A stretch of DNA of 64,000 nucleotides from Bipolaris cookei (GCA_002286855.1 NRSV01000004.1:773213-837212); one strand, 5' to 3'; positions 1 to 10,680 are shown, counted from the first letter of the stretch. Numbers and translations are program-made. Notes: generated by a model not told the origin, from the sequence alone.

Positions 1-534
1 CGCAAACTTTCTTCCTCTACCATTGCACGATTCAAAGATTACTTTCGTCTGTTGATCTGCAAGCGAATAAGTGGCGCATTCTTCTTATCCAATCACTTAT
101 TGGTAGAATAATTCGACGCCATATCCAACTGATATAGAAAAGGGGATGACATAATAGCTGCGTAAGAGTACACGCCTGGTAAAAATTAGATAAAGAGATA
201 AAGGTTAGCGGAGACGTACCATAAAGATGCCTTTTCGTAGTTTAGAGGAAGTGCTTCCATCGGCAAGTGAGAAACCAGAGGTGAAGAACGCGCCACAGAA
301 TTGGCTGGATGCCGCAGCAGCATTCATAAAGATGAAGGTATGCAACAATCGCATATACCCTTCGTGTCTGTGCTCAGATCTTGAGTTCTTGTCGATCTCT
401 AATTGCTTGTGTGACAGTGCTGAAGAGAAAAGCGATGCAGTAGCGAAACGAGTTAGCAGTACCGACTCGTTAGCAGAAGATATTGTTTTGCCTCTAGTTT
501 CAATTAGAAAATCTCTGATACCAATTCAGTTCAC

Positions 535-1071
535 CTACGTAACAGCAGAAGCAATGTCTAGTATAGTCAAGACCGCTACCAGATGTACCGCCCATATGAT
601 CCAGGGAGAAAGATGAAGATCTAAAGCATTCGGGCAAGCTGAAGTTCCTATTAGTCGATATGAGCTATCGAGGTGGGCATAATACCTCACGTTGTTGCTA
701 GTAAGAAGCTGGAGATTGCACATAATGACTGCATCAAGCCAGGCGTACTTCTCTGTTGAATGGGGCGCAGTCGCGATTGCGACGAGCCCAGTCATCCCTA
801 GGCCTATTGAAACGGTATCGAAGATGGTTCTTGCAATCTTCTCCCAGCGATAGTTGTACTCAAAAACCCAGGATTCCTCTCTAAAAAGATTTCTGATATC
901 GAGGTAAGTGAGTGTGCTACTTATTATGGATCCAACTGAAAAACAAATCGCAAGACTGATTAGTACAAAGGGTGTCATGGTGACAAGAATTGATGCAGGA
1001 CTAAATATGGGGGGCTCACACCTTTTGTACCTGCTCTGGGTCGTAAACCGATTCCGTATAGTGGAGCTCAA
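535..1071 (-). CDS. hypothetical multi-pass membrane protein (partial model)
   Basis: An open frame of about 178 codons with three or four hydrophobic stretches long enough to span a membrane (around residues 30-52, 85-105, 155-175). The frame opens with a TTG codon; the first ATG in frame begins Met-Thr-Pro-Phe near residue 32, so either translation starts there or an upstream exon is spliced on. It ends at a TAG directly overlapping a possible GT splice donor, so a further exon to the left is possible. I do not recognise a family. No neighbouring gene helps: the stretch around it is AT-rich and otherwise looks non-coding. It could be a decayed gene. Seen: the open frame and the hydrophobic segments. 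Inferred: that it is a real gene. Confidence 0.3.
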   Translation of the reverse strand: MSSTIRNRFTTQSRYKRCEPPIFSPASILVTMTPFVLISLAICFSVGSIISSTLTYLDIRNLFREESWVFEYNYRWEKIARTIFDTVSIGLGMTGLVAIATAPHSTEKYAWLDAVIMCNLQLLTSNNVRYYAHLDSSYRLIGTSACPNALDLHLSPWIIWAVHLVAVLTILDIASAVT

Positions 1072-1199
1072 GCAGAGTCATACGATGAGAGAGCAAGTCC
1101 AGACAGCTGCAGGCATAGTTATGGAGAATTCTATAATCTTGCAGTATGCGGCCTTGTTAGCCACGGAGATAGGGCCTGGAAGTAGTCATGGTGGCTGAA

Positions 1200-2276
1200 G
1201 GTGCCCATAAGTCAGGAGTATGATACCATATATGCAGCCGCACAACCTCCATCAAGACCTCTAGTAATATTAGGGAAACCAGCAACTTCCTAAGAGCTAG
1301 ACTAGAGAGCGTTTCTAAAAGCGCAGCATTTCTAGGAGCCGAGCGTTTCTAGAAGCTAAGCATTGCTAGCAATACTGTGTTTTTAGAAAGCTACTGCTGT
1401 AAACACCCTGCGATATACCTGTCAACAATTGAAAAGCTTCGGCCTTGGTCTTTTGCTTATCTTAAGATCTAAACGAGATGTCAATAAGCCGAATTAGCTT
1501 GCTTCTTTACTGTTTCAGCTCGTGAATTAATTAAACCCCTAATTTGTTCGGTGGAAGAACCAACTAAGCAGACTACTTATTCTTGTTGCTCTGATCTGAT
1601 AGGAGCATCTACGTATAGCGTCATTATCAACATCAATCAGATTTGCTGGGGAAATATCAACGTTGGCTTCAGGATGTCACTAAACTTGTTAAATATGCAC
1701 TCGCACTCGTAGCACAAAATAGGTATAGGAGGACATTAATAGTCATCTAGTATTTCATAGGATCAAAGATAGCGTAACCATCCTCATCGGACTTTCGTTC
1801 GCGCATCTTTGACCTCTTCTACTCATCTTTATTGCCATCATTAGCAAACTTTGGAGAGTCGAACAGGCAGCGTAGTAACAATAGAGACAGCAGTATTAAT
1901 TATTGCGCTTTGGCAAATGGCTTTTTCCAACTTCTGGAACATTTTTCTATCTAACTCTCCTTAACAGCTAAATTAAGTTGATCGATATCCATTCTGTGTG
2001 CACTACAAAACACAATAAAACACATTATGCACTTCTATCCGTAGCCAATCTTTACAAAGATTAATATCCTTAATCTCGTTCTCTTGCCTATAGGAGCTAA
2101 GAAAGTTCAAAGATGCTGCTGTTGGCCATAAAGGCGGCGAAACTCCTTGAATTATCGATCAAACGAAAAGATCGAGTTCCCAACTCAGCTGACTTCCTCC
2201 AGGATATGTATTGGTTATGTATGTAAGTAGGGCTGGGAACCTTCGTTCAGGAAAGTCGTGGTCATTGCTAGATGTG
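1200..2276. other. AT-rich stretch without recognisable genes
   Basis: No long open frame, RNA gene or repeat recognised. The base composition is AT-rich, with many short near-palindromes such as repeated GCGTTTCTAAAAGC-like words at 1309-1380. Confidence 0.5.
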
Positions 2277-3386
2277 TTAGATAAAATATACGCAAGACTT
2301 ATGGAAATCATACACTTTAGTCTCTAACCCAGGACTGCACGTTAATAGAATATCAAGGCCAAAGTGTGATGCTATCATAGACCACCTTCTGTCAATCGCC
2401 TTGTGTTTTTGAAAGCTCTCTCGCAGCTAATATTCTGTTCGTGTAAGGACGTCACCAGAAGCCTTACCAAGCCTTTCGATAAATTTATCCGTAGCAATAG
2501 TGGATACATCCTGACCGCGGGAAAGAGGTCTATATCTTTCCAGATTATTCTGTATATTGATGCAAAGTTCTTCGAAATCGTGGTAAAGTAAGATTCTCAA
2601 GAATCAAAATTTTGAACGATCTATACCTGAACGACGCCTGAAGGTTTCAGCGTGGTGATACCTTCTAAACAAGCTTTGAATTCTTGAATCTTCGCCCGCC
2701 GTAATATTTGGAACGGGAAGATAAGCGAAGTCTGTCTGACTCCATCTGCGGCAAGACAATCTCAAGAACTTCCCTATATCCTCCTGAAGAAAGTGATCAC
2801 CAAGCCAAATAATGCTTGCTATATGGTTCTGAACTTCAGGGTGACGATGATATAGCCGCTGCATACGTCGAGCGTAAAGGGACTTCGGAGATCCCTCCCG
2901 CCATATAGGCTCATATTCTGGTGTTGGGCTAGGGGCGGATGAAGGTGGTGACGGCGATATCGAAGCAGAAATTATGTATGAAGGTAAAAAGGACGGGCTT
3001 AGAGCACATATAGAAGCTCCTGCTTGGGCATCGGAATCGTGAGTTATTGAAGCAGCTATCTCCTGATTTCTGTCTGTTTCGAGTTGAGAGCGGCTAGTGG
3101 GAAGGGAATCGGTGGACAGTTGGCTATCAAAAATGGTTGGGTGTGGTGAGTGCTCAGACTGCGCAGCTTGTATAGAGACATCCGAGCGGCTACCAAAAGA
3201 CAGTCTGTGTGGTAGAAGCTTTGGCCAAATGTATTCTAGATATTCAGGTTCCGCCCTTGCGAGTCGGCACAGAAAGGCTTTTACTGTCGAGATAAGCTGC
3301 TGGGAGTTAGCAGAATCTTGGTTAGACTACTCATCGTGCCTCTTCTTCTCTGATTTCAACCTGGATCTATCCCAGAAACGGCTCAT
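2277..3386 (-). pseudogene. decayed host gene with several in-frame stops
   Basis: Reading leftward from an ATG at 3386, one frame stays coding-like to about 2604 except for a TAG at 3329-3327. A plausible GT-AG intron (starting GTATAG, about 57 bp) then joins it to a second coding-like stretch that contains a TAG at 2429-2427 and ends at TAA 2279-2277. Both internal TAG codons sit where CAG (Gln) would fit, that is C-to-T changes before A, the preferred RIP context. The predicted product is acidic and basic mixed, serine/proline-rich in the middle (SPSPPSSAPSPTPEY), with no transmembrane segment. I cannot name the family. Its neighbour is the LINE at 3.85 kb. It may be a silenced accessory gene. 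Confidence 0.45.
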
Positions 3387-3479
3387 CCGCAGCAGACTCC
3401 TACCTCTTGTGAGAAAGGGTATTGCTATTATCATCAAACTTACAAGATATATGGCGCGCATAATGTCTTAGTGTAACAG

Positions 3480-3850
3480 GTTTCTAATACGTGGTACGAA
3501 AACAAGATAGTAGCACAAAATTTCTTATGTAGTTAGATCAGGAAGTTAACTTTATCGTTAAATCTCATACTTAGCCAGATACACTTAATAGCACTAATGC
3601 GCCGTAATGCCAAGACAGCTAGAAGAAAGCATCATGATACAGTATGGCACCAGGAACATGAAGGGATTTTCACGGTCCGATATACTGTCAAAAGAACAAA
3701 AAGTTTTTAGGACCTAAGGAGCATGTAAGTTACCTCTGTTTGCAGCGAAAATCTGGGTGGGCCGGAATGAACTAATGAAAGCGCAGGGTTATCAGATGTT
3801 CTGGCACAACGCTGTGTTTGATTGGCGCTTCCAGCTTACCGGAGTTTCTG
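3480..3850. other. short intergenic stretch
   Basis: No gene or repeat recognised between the decayed gene and the 3' end of the LINE. Confidence 0.5.
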
Positions 3851-4159
3851 CCATATTATTATTCCATTATAGTCCTGTATCAGCCGTTGGCTATGTAGGA
3901 CTTTGGCCAAAGGCCGTTCTATCTAACTAGTTACAATTTGATACGTTGTGCTGTATTACGTGACTATGGTGCTTCGGCCTTTATCTAGCTAAGCTATTAC
4001 TAGCTTTGTAGATGCCTGGTGCTAAAGAGCAGTTTGGTAACAGGGAGAGATGTAGGGTAGCCAGGCTGCCTTCCAGCGGGCTCTCTTAGGGGAAAGGAAA
4101 TAGCGCTAGTAAAATCAAGTTTTCTTCTTTTGTTGTTGTTTTTCTGGTTTTTCTTCTTT

Positions 4160-4687
4160 CTAGCCCTCTTGGCTAAGGTGCCATTTTCTTGTTCCTATCC
4201 GCGTGCTAGTAATAAAAGCTAAAGTAGCTTCTATGCCGCTCGTAGTGTGGAGTAAGAGTGGGAGTTTAAGTACTTTTTGGTCTAGAGTCTTTTTAAGCTG
4301 GCTTCTTTCTGCGCTGTAGAAGCCGCAGTATAGAAGTAGATGCTCTGCTGTTTGTGGCCTTCCACAGCGGCAGTGATCTATTTTACTTCTTTTAACTCTC
4401 TTTAGGTAGGCGTTAAAGTATCCGTGTCCTATCTTAAGAGAATAGAAGGCGCTTGAAATCTCTCTTTTCGTGCCTCTAGGGATTGCTAGTTGGTTTTTGA
4501 GCTTGAGATTAAAGATAGCTCCGTAGCTAGTCTTCTTCTCTCTTGCAGTTTCTCTGTACTTTCTCCACTCTTCTGCTTGGCTAGCTTGTTGGAGGAGTTT
4601 GATCTTAGTGCCTAAGAAGGCTAGGCTTATTTGTGATTTTTTTGGTGTTTGTTTTGTAGCTTCCTTAGCTAAGGAATCTGCTTTTTC
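4160..4687 (-). pseudogene. LINE ORF2 C-terminal end (RNase H tail and Cys/His motif)
   Basis: Encodes EKADSLAKEATKQ, the end of the RNase H domain (the D of the last catalytic group lies in the lost part), then a basic linker and the CRCGRPQTAEHLLLYC motif (C-x-C-x6-H-x4-C), typical of Tad1-like LINEs. It matches the 31.56-31.86 kb and 43.75-44.29 kb copies closely. Confidence 0.75.
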
Positions 4688-4689
4688 NT

Positions 4690-5178
4690 GTATTCTCTGG
4701 CGGTCCTTTGCTCGATTGAAAGCTGTTTTAAGCTCGTCGGAACGCGATACAAATCGCTCTGCCCAGTTCTTGACCAAAGGTTGGCCATCTCGTACGCGCA
4801 GTAGTTTCTCTGCCATATCCGCTACCTCACACAGTCGGGGAGCAAATCCTCGTGAGTCTAGATCAAGAATATATCGTACAATTGTTTGCTCTTCAATTAT
4901 AGTTAGTTTGCGGCAGTTTGGAGATATCTGGGGTCGAAAAGTGATTTTGTTAAGCCGATCAGAAAGCCGCTGAAAAGGAACGTTGTAGACAGCAGCAGCG
5001 CGTCGAATGCTCTTAAACTGGCCCGTACGATAGGCCTGAATAGCAAGAGTAATTCTGCCTTCTCTCTGAGTTAATGTATCTTTACGTAGTTGGGACATGT
5101 TACTTTGCAAGTGATGTTCGCGATGCCAAGAAAAAGTGTCCGGCTCGGTGGTGTGTCCGGCTCGGTGGTGCTTTACGT
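4690..5178 (-). mobile_element. pogo-like transposon fragment inserted in the LINE
   Basis: From the ATG at 5098 this encodes the N-terminal psq-type helix-turn-helix and CENPB-type DNA-binding part of a pogo/Fot1 transposase (repeated helices, then WAERFVSRSDELK). Its upstream terminal end is 5178, with ACGTAAAG at the tip and TA at 5179-5180. A 17 bp unit (CACCACCGAGCCGGACA on the minus strand) occurs twice just inside the tip. The rest of the transposase is missing: at an ambiguous base (4688) the sequence switches to LINE RNase H, so a chimeric 316-codon frame (5110-4160) results. The switch may be a deletion or an assembly join. Confidence 0.7.
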
Positions 5179-5989
5179 TATATCCTTTGTCTCTGCATAT
5201 ATCTCTTATTGGTTTGGGTTGTAGACTGCTAGACCTACTCCTATCCCATCTCCGTCTTTCGTTTTAGAGGCGTCTGAGTAGATTACTATAGAGTTATCCT
5301 CTATTGTTTGGATATAATCTTTTTGCGCGGCTGCATCTTCTTCTTTAGATTTCTTTGATATAGAGATGTTGTAGTTGAGAGTATCCCATGGTCTGAACCT
5401 GTACGGGATGATCTATTCTGTCTCTTGGATGGCTGGAATAGAGCTCGTGATGGCATGTAGTTGTCTGGTCTTGTTTGGCCGTCTAAATAGCTGAAGGGTT
5501 GTTTTTTGTAGCCTTGCAATAGCTTTTGTAATTGGATGGGTTGAAGCTAGTTGTATAGCTCGCAGAACGTATTTTCAATTCGTTTGGCTTAGCCGTATCG
5601 CTGGTGACGGCAAGCTAGCTTCGATACTTGTTGGGATAGCCGGAGCTATTTTGAACACTCCTAGTACCTTTCTGCACGCCGCGTTATGTAGCGGCTGAAG
5701 CTGATCTTCTATATAGCTCTGGTTGCGCCAGTAGATTGGCGACCCATAATCTGCAATGCTAGTAACGCATGCTAGATATAGTTGTCTAATAGCAAAGGGA
5801 GATAGACCGCGGTCTATATTCGCTGGTCTCCCTAGTCTATTAAAAGCTGCTTTTGCTTGGCTCGCTCGGATAGCTACGTGTCCTCGGAAGGATAACTTGT
5901 TGTCGAGGTGTACCCCTAGCCACTTAATCGTATCTTTGTGGTCGATTTTCTCCTTGCTAGGGAGCTCTAGAGGCTTTTCTTTTCTTTTT

Positions 5990-6433
5990 TGTTTTTTGTA
6001 AAATGGATCAGCTCTGTCTTCGCTATATCGAATTCGATTGCTAGTTCTTTTCCTTTCGTAACTAGTTTCTTTACCTCTTGTTGGAGTATCTTAACGTTTT
6101 TCTTAATAGACGTTGAGGAGGTTGTGATTGAGATATTGTCGATGTAGGAGAGCTGAAATCCATCTATTTGGTGGAACAGGTCTCTAATATAGATAAGGAA
6201 GAAGATTGGAGAGACTGGGCTACCCTGTGGGATGCCCGCGTTAATCTCGCTAAACTCTTCTATCTGGCTGTCAAAGGCGAGCCTTAGAGATCTATTCGAA
6301 AGAAAGGTTTTAGCCCAAGTGATTAGGCCGATTGGTAGGCCTAGTCTTTTTAGCGTATTTAGGAACTGGTTGTGTGAAACGTGATCAAATGCTCCTTTTA
6401 CATCTAGAAAGACTGTTGATGTAGTTGTGATAG
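5990..6433 (-). pseudogene. LINE reverse transcriptase catalytic part with YIDN in place of YIDD
   Basis: Carries the AGIPQGSPVSPIFFLIY motif and the catalytic loop. Here the second catalytic aspartate reads asparagine (TAC ATC GAC AAT at about 6150-6140, minus strand), while the 30 kb copy has YIDD. That is a G-to-A (C-to-T on the other strand) transition that would abolish polymerisation. The frame then runs on toward RNase H with several breaks. Confidence 0.65.
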
Positions 6434-6705
6434 GCTAGAGCCTAGTTGGTGTGTTGTACCTCGATGGAATCTCGGCCTGCTCCTAAAATCCGGATGCCAC
6501 CTAGAGCTCCGAGTCTCGCCGAGACTCGGTGCGCTCTGACCGACAACCGGAGCGACTAGGTCTTATCGACTCGATTGTGCAGGGGCAGCTAGCACTGTAT
6601 ATAGACAGCTACGTAGCTCAGAAGCTCAGTTCTCTATCGAATACAATCTTGTTACCAGGCATCGGCAACCTTTGCGCAGCCTCTCACAGTAGTATAGCCT
6701 TTTTG
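6434..6705. mobile_element. unidentified ~270 bp insertion in the LINE reverse transcriptase
   Basis: The reverse transcriptase reading is lost at about 6705 and resumes at about 6433 with the block 4-5 sequence known from the 30 kb copy. The intervening ~270 bp is not LINE coding sequence. It has a short inverted repeat (GAGTCTCGCCGAGACTC, 6509-6525) and no TG-CA or long terminal repeats that I can see. The class is unknown; the exact ends are uncertain by about 10 bp. Confidence 0.45.
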
Positions 6706-7455
6706 CTTTTAGTGCTGGGTTTGATCTACAAGAAGTAGAGCTGCGTCTATAGCTGATTTCTTTAGTCTCCCTCCTATCTGCGAGTCATGTAGGAGGTTTG
6801 TGGTCTCGGCTAGGTAGCCGAGTCTCTTAGCTATTATCCATTCTGTTACTTTCCCTAGGCAGCTAAGTAGAGTAATTACTCTATAGGCCTTTAGGACGGA
6901 ATAGTCGGGTTTAGACGGCTTCTTTAGAATTGCTTCTGTAGCTCTTCTCCAGCACGTTGGATGGTATCCGTAGTTGAATAGCAGAGAGTAAGCTTTGAAG
7001 AACGTGTTTGGCTGAGCTTGGTAGGCAGCTGTGATAATTTCCTGTGATAAAGGGTCTGGGCCAGGCGTGCTACTTTTAACTTGATTAGAACAAGCCCGTT
7101 CTAGTTCAGTTATTGATAGCGCTGGCCACTCCCACTCTTTCTCTTGGTAGCTATTGAAGCTTGGTGGTACTGTACTCGGGGGTGGAGGAAATAGTGCTTT
7201 TCGAAAGGCTTTGCACTTTCCTTTAAAAGAGGTTTCTAGCGTCTCTCCTTGGATAGGAGGGATTCTTTCTACTCTCTTTTCCCTAGTATAGTCCATAGCT
7301 TTAAAGATGGATTGTGCGTCTTCTTTTTCTAGGAAGTTGTTCCAGTGCTTTCTTTTCGCTTTCTTAATTGCTGTTTGGTACGTTGTTCGCACTAGAAGGA
7401 AGTCTCTTTTGTAGAGATAGGCTTCCTCTATAGAAGTAGCTTGAAGTTGTTGCAC
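6706..7455 (-). pseudogene. LINE ORF2, N-terminal half of reverse transcriptase
   Basis: Shows reverse transcriptase blocks: AYRVITLLSCLGKVTEWIIAKRL (block 2), HDSQIGGRLKKSAIDAALLLV (blocks 2a/3). Before these is the usual LINE linker with the PGPDPLSQEI motif. The frame stops at the edge of an insertion at about 6705; the downstream half continues from about 6433 to 6000. Together with the copy at 30 kb, the element belongs to the fungal Tad1-like group with C-terminal RNase H. It is non-functional because it is interrupted. Confidence 0.8.
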
Positions 7456-7615
7456 GAACGTTCTTTGGCAATAAGATACATTTTTTCTTAGCTTAGTTAA
7501 CTCCTGACTCCACCAGGGCTTTGCTTTTGGCCCTTGTTTTAGCTGTGGAATAGCTTTATCTGCAGCTTGTTGGATTACTAGCGTAATAGCTTCTCCAATT
7601 GCGTCTAGTTGTAGA

Positions 7616-8503
7616 TTAAGCTCGTTGTCTTGGCCTAGGAGTAGGTTTCTTGAATCTGCTTTTCTTGGTTNNNNNNNNNNNNNNNNNNNNNNNNNNNNNN
7701 NNNNNNNNNNNNNNNNNNNNNNNNNNNNNNNNNNNNNNNNNNNNNNNNNNNNNNNNNNNNNNNNNNNNNNNNNNNNNNNNNNNNNNNNNNNNNNNNNNNN
7801 NNNNNNNNNNNNNNNNNNNNNNNNNNNNNNNNNNNNNNNNNNNNNNNNNNNNNNNNNNNNNNNNNNNNNNNNNNNNNNNNNNNNNNNNNNNNNNNGTAGC
7901 GATAGATAGATCTAGTGTTGTTTCTCGTGACATATTAGGTCTAAAGAAAGTAGTAGCTCCTGGCGTGTTGAGAAGGCTAAGGTTCTGGTCTTCTATCCAA
8001 TCTGCTAGTGTTTGGCCGCCTTGGCTAGTTTTACAGCCTGGGTCCCACCAGGGGTGGTGCTCGTTGGCGTCCATTAGTAATAAGGTAGATGTTGGTAGCC
8101 GGGTGTTTGCGAGTATTCTTTGAAAGATTTTTATATTTTCTTGGATTTTTTGGTTGTACACGTTGTAGATGTTGAACTTTGAGCGTCCTTCTTGAATCGT
8201 GATAGCAATAGCGTCGGGGTCAGCTATATCCTTTAGCTGGCTAACCTCTGCTGTTAGAGATCTAGATATATAAAATAGAGCTCTTGGGCGGAGGCTAGGG
8301 TCTGCTTTTGGAAAGATTTGGTAGAAGCTTTGGTGGGCTATTGACCTTGGGGCTTCGTAGTTATTGCTATTAGAAGGAGCAATCCACGGTTCTTGGATTG
8401 CAATAATATCAACTCTTAGCTCGATTGCTAGTTGTAGCGTTGACTCTGTAGCGTGTATACTTTTGTTTAGGTTTACTTGTAGTACTTTAAGGTTTTCTAC
8501 CAT
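7616..8503 (-). pseudogene. LINE ORF2, endonuclease domain (interrupted by gap)
   Basis: Starts at ATG 8503-8501, overlapping the ORF1 stop. It shows the motifs of the exonuclease/endonuclease/phosphatase fold used by LINEs to nick target DNA: LQVNLNKS near the start, IIAIQEPW (catalytic Glu), NVYN, LLMDANEHHPWWD (Asp/Asn/His group) and TTLDLS, expected of APE-type endonuclease. The 225 N block removes the end of the domain (the terminal SDH-type motif). The frame then ends soon after the gap, so continuity with the reverse transcriptase cannot be judged. Confidence 0.8.
7671..7895. other. assembly gap of 225 Ns inside the LINE
   Basis: A run of 225 N bases. It falls in the endonuclease-to-RT linker of LINE ORF2, so a collapsed repeat is the likely cause. 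Translations across it carry no information. Confidence 0.99.
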
Positions 8504-9600
8504 TATTTAATAGATAGAAACACCTCGCTGTCTTTGCTATTAGCAAAGTGCGTTTGTTTGCAGTTTTTGCATTTTGGTAGGGTGTGGTTGCAGGCCTTCC
8601 CTTTGGTTTTGCAGATACTGCAGGAGTGCTGGGTGGTTAGGTGGTTTTCAGCGCAGAACTGGCAGCTAGCTAGGTTCCTGCACCTACTGAAGTTGTGTCC
8701 AAATCCTTGGCACTTACTGCACTGAGCAGTTGGTGGGATTTGGCGGTATTTCTCCACCCGAAGGGATTGGCCAAGGATTGTTATTCTGCTGCCAATCTTC
8801 TTCGCTTCTTCTTCGGATTTGAAAGCAATAACAATAGAGCTTGTTTGCTTACTTTTCCAGTTTTTAGATAGCCAGTAGGGGTTCCCAACGATTGTTTGGT
8901 TCTTGTTATACGTTGGGATTTCTGTGTGGAGTAGCTGAAGGTTTTCAGCCCCATCAAAGGTTGTTGGCACCCCATGTACAACAAGCTTAGTCCAGGACTC
9001 TAGCGGCTGGGCTTTCTTGATTGGTAACTGGCTCTGCCAAGTGTTAACTTGTTTTAGAAGAAACTCCCCTGAGTATCCTTCGGTCGTTGTGAGGATAAGG
9101 TTGTTTCTTCTACTAGTAGCTACTTGCTGGACAACTGGGCCAGCAATGCCAGCCTTCTGGAAGGCTTGGTTAATCTTGTTCCTTACTAGTAGAGGGCTAA
9201 TTGTTTGGCCTTCTTCTAGCGTAACTAGCGTCTGGTAGTAGGACGCTGGTTTTTTGGCTTGTTGTGCTGGCTTCTTCCTTGGCTGTACTGTCGTCCAGGC
9301 TTGGTTTGTGTTATTTGCTGCTATTGCAGCGTACGAGGTTTGGGCTATTTTTTAGGTAGGTTGCGCAGCTATTGGTTGTGCCTTGTTTGAAGCTGCAATC
9401 GTCGCTTGTTTAAGCTTGGCTTGACGTTTGTTTGGTGGTAGTATGGGTAGCTCGAATAAGCTAGCTTGGCTGGCTGGTTGGGTTGGCGTGGCTGGTAGGG
9501 ACTCTACGTCCATTTCTCTGTCGATTTGAGCCTCTGGACCTAGGCTTTCCTGTCTTTTTTCTTGAGTATTAACTCATATAGTGTCCCTTTCGGGCGGCAT
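8503..9600 (-). pseudogene. LINE ORF1 (gag-like, CCHC zinc knuckles), two nonsense codons
   Basis: From ATG 9600 to TAA 8505-8503 the frame spans 366 codons and is broken by TGA at codon 9 and TAA (from likely CAA) near 9350. The C-terminal third carries CxxC zinc-knuckle arrays: C-x2-C-x4-GH-x4-C (CSKCQGFGHNFSRC), then CQFC-x4-H and two further Cys/His groups. This is the arrangement of LINE ORF1 nucleocapsid-like proteins, which bind element RNA. The middle part resembles an RRM-like region (LVVHGVPTTF). The stop codon overlaps the ORF2 start by one base (TAATG). Both nonsense changes are consistent with C-to-T mutation. Only the part from about 9345 down is still open. Confidence 0.75.
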
Positions 9601-9962
9601 TGTCACTAAGCTCTTATTAAGCTCTTTCTTAGTAAGCAGCTAGGTAGTCTGTGCGTTTTGTTTTCGTGAGTGAGACGTGTTCGAATTAGCTGCTTTGCCA
9701 GCTTCTATCTCTATAGCGCGTGGGCTGCACGGCGTCGCGCTAGTTATAATCGATTTCTTAGGGTGGGTTTGTATATATTGAGCTAAAATTACACCTATTC
9801 TGAAAAACTCGAAGTTGGTGCTGTGAGCCCCCTAGTTTGATCACCAAAAATGTGGCACGATACAAGATCGAGCTCAGAATATCAAGGGGCGACCCGCAAT
9901 TGAGCTGGTTGAATAGAGCTGAAGTTCGATCGCTGTATTGTGTTGAAGGAAGAAGGTGCCTA

Positions 9963-10091
9963 TGTAAGCAGTTGAGTGTGTGTGTGAATTATTGTGTATT
10001 CTGATGTGTATGTTGATAGGAGCAAGTTTAAACACAGCGTTATTAGTCAATGAGTAACCACGTGACTATACATGGTACTTCTGGGCTTACA
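9963..10091. repeat. solo LTR-like element, 129 bp, family member 1
   Basis: Begins TGTAAGC and ends GCTTACA, a perfect 7 bp terminal inverted repeat of the TG..CA type. It is nearly identical to 43622-43748. The flanks are GCCTA and GCCCA, an apparent 5 bp target duplication with one C-to-T change. No internal retrotransposon sequence is attached. Confidence 0.75.
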
Positions 10092-10157
10092 GCCCATCTA
10101 CTTCGAAAAGATATACTATATATACCCGCAGTCTGATCACCTGATACTACACCACTG

Positions 10158-10558
10158 TCGGAATCAATTAGGACTCGAACGAGTCCTACTGATAAGCGAA
10201 ACTGATTGGTTGACACGAGCAGTCGCAGGGACGTCGTTGTCCCCGCTGCTTACCGGATCGTGCGTCTGCGTCCGTGCGCGCAGGCGCTGTAAGTACTGGA
10301 CACGATAGCACATACAGACAATCAATCCGCTTCCTCACCATAGTATTGCAGCTGCAAGTTGATTCACCCCGTGATTCCTTTATCGTGCCAACAACCACAA
10401 TATACACTCTCCCGTACTGTTATAGTTGGCCAATAAATCGATTATCCAACATTACCAATCTGTTGTATCCTCTTTTTTCGTCTAAGTCATTGCACTACTA
10501 CAATTATGAAATAATTCCCCACACCTTTTGTCTCCATGATTATCCTTGTCAGATAACA
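10158..10558 (+). repeat. possible retrotransposon LTR, ~400 bp
   Basis: Starts TGTCGGAATC and ends CAGATAACA (TG..CA type), contains a TATA-poor, pyrimidine-rich 3' half as in fungal Copia LTRs, and is followed at 10580 by TTTAGGATCAGAG, which resembles a Copia primer-binding region (TGGTATCAGAG). No second copy or target duplication is visible, so this is tentative. A 20 bp palindrome (AGGACTCG-AA-CGAGTCCT) lies near its 5' end. Confidence 0.35.
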
Positions 10559-10680
10559 GCAGCCTAAGCCGCAGAATTTAGGATCAGAGTACCCGGATTC
10601 TGTGTACAGCCAATCGGAGCTCGCGTTCAAGATTACCTCAGCCAAAGCTGGAACAGGAGGAGTCTTACATCACATGATTA

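Larger units (their letters stand above)
3854..9770 (-). mobile_element. Tad1-like non-LTR retrotransposon (LINE), nearly full length, degenerate
   Basis: A LINE on the minus strand. From 5' to 3' it holds ORF1 (9600-8503, gag-like with zinc knuckles), ORF2 with an apurinic endonuclease domain (8503-7616), reverse transcriptase (about 7455-6000), RNase H and a C-terminal Cys/His segment (about 5540-4160), and a 3' UTR ending in a TAATAAT-type tail at about 3854-3865. The 3' UTR matches two other copies here (42.4-42.7 kb and 31.87-32.18 kb reversed), which fixes the 3' end. It is interrupted by an unidentified insertion (6434-6705), by a pogo fragment (4690-5178) and by 225 Ns (7671-7895). 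The 5' limit is uncertain and lies between 9600 and about 9770. Nonsense codons in ORF1 show that it is not functional. Confidence 0.85.

Noticed and set aside
227..616. Plus-strand frame of 129 codons near the left edge
   Set aside because: Overlaps the opposite-strand membrane frame, no family features and a low-complexity composition; cannot be supported.
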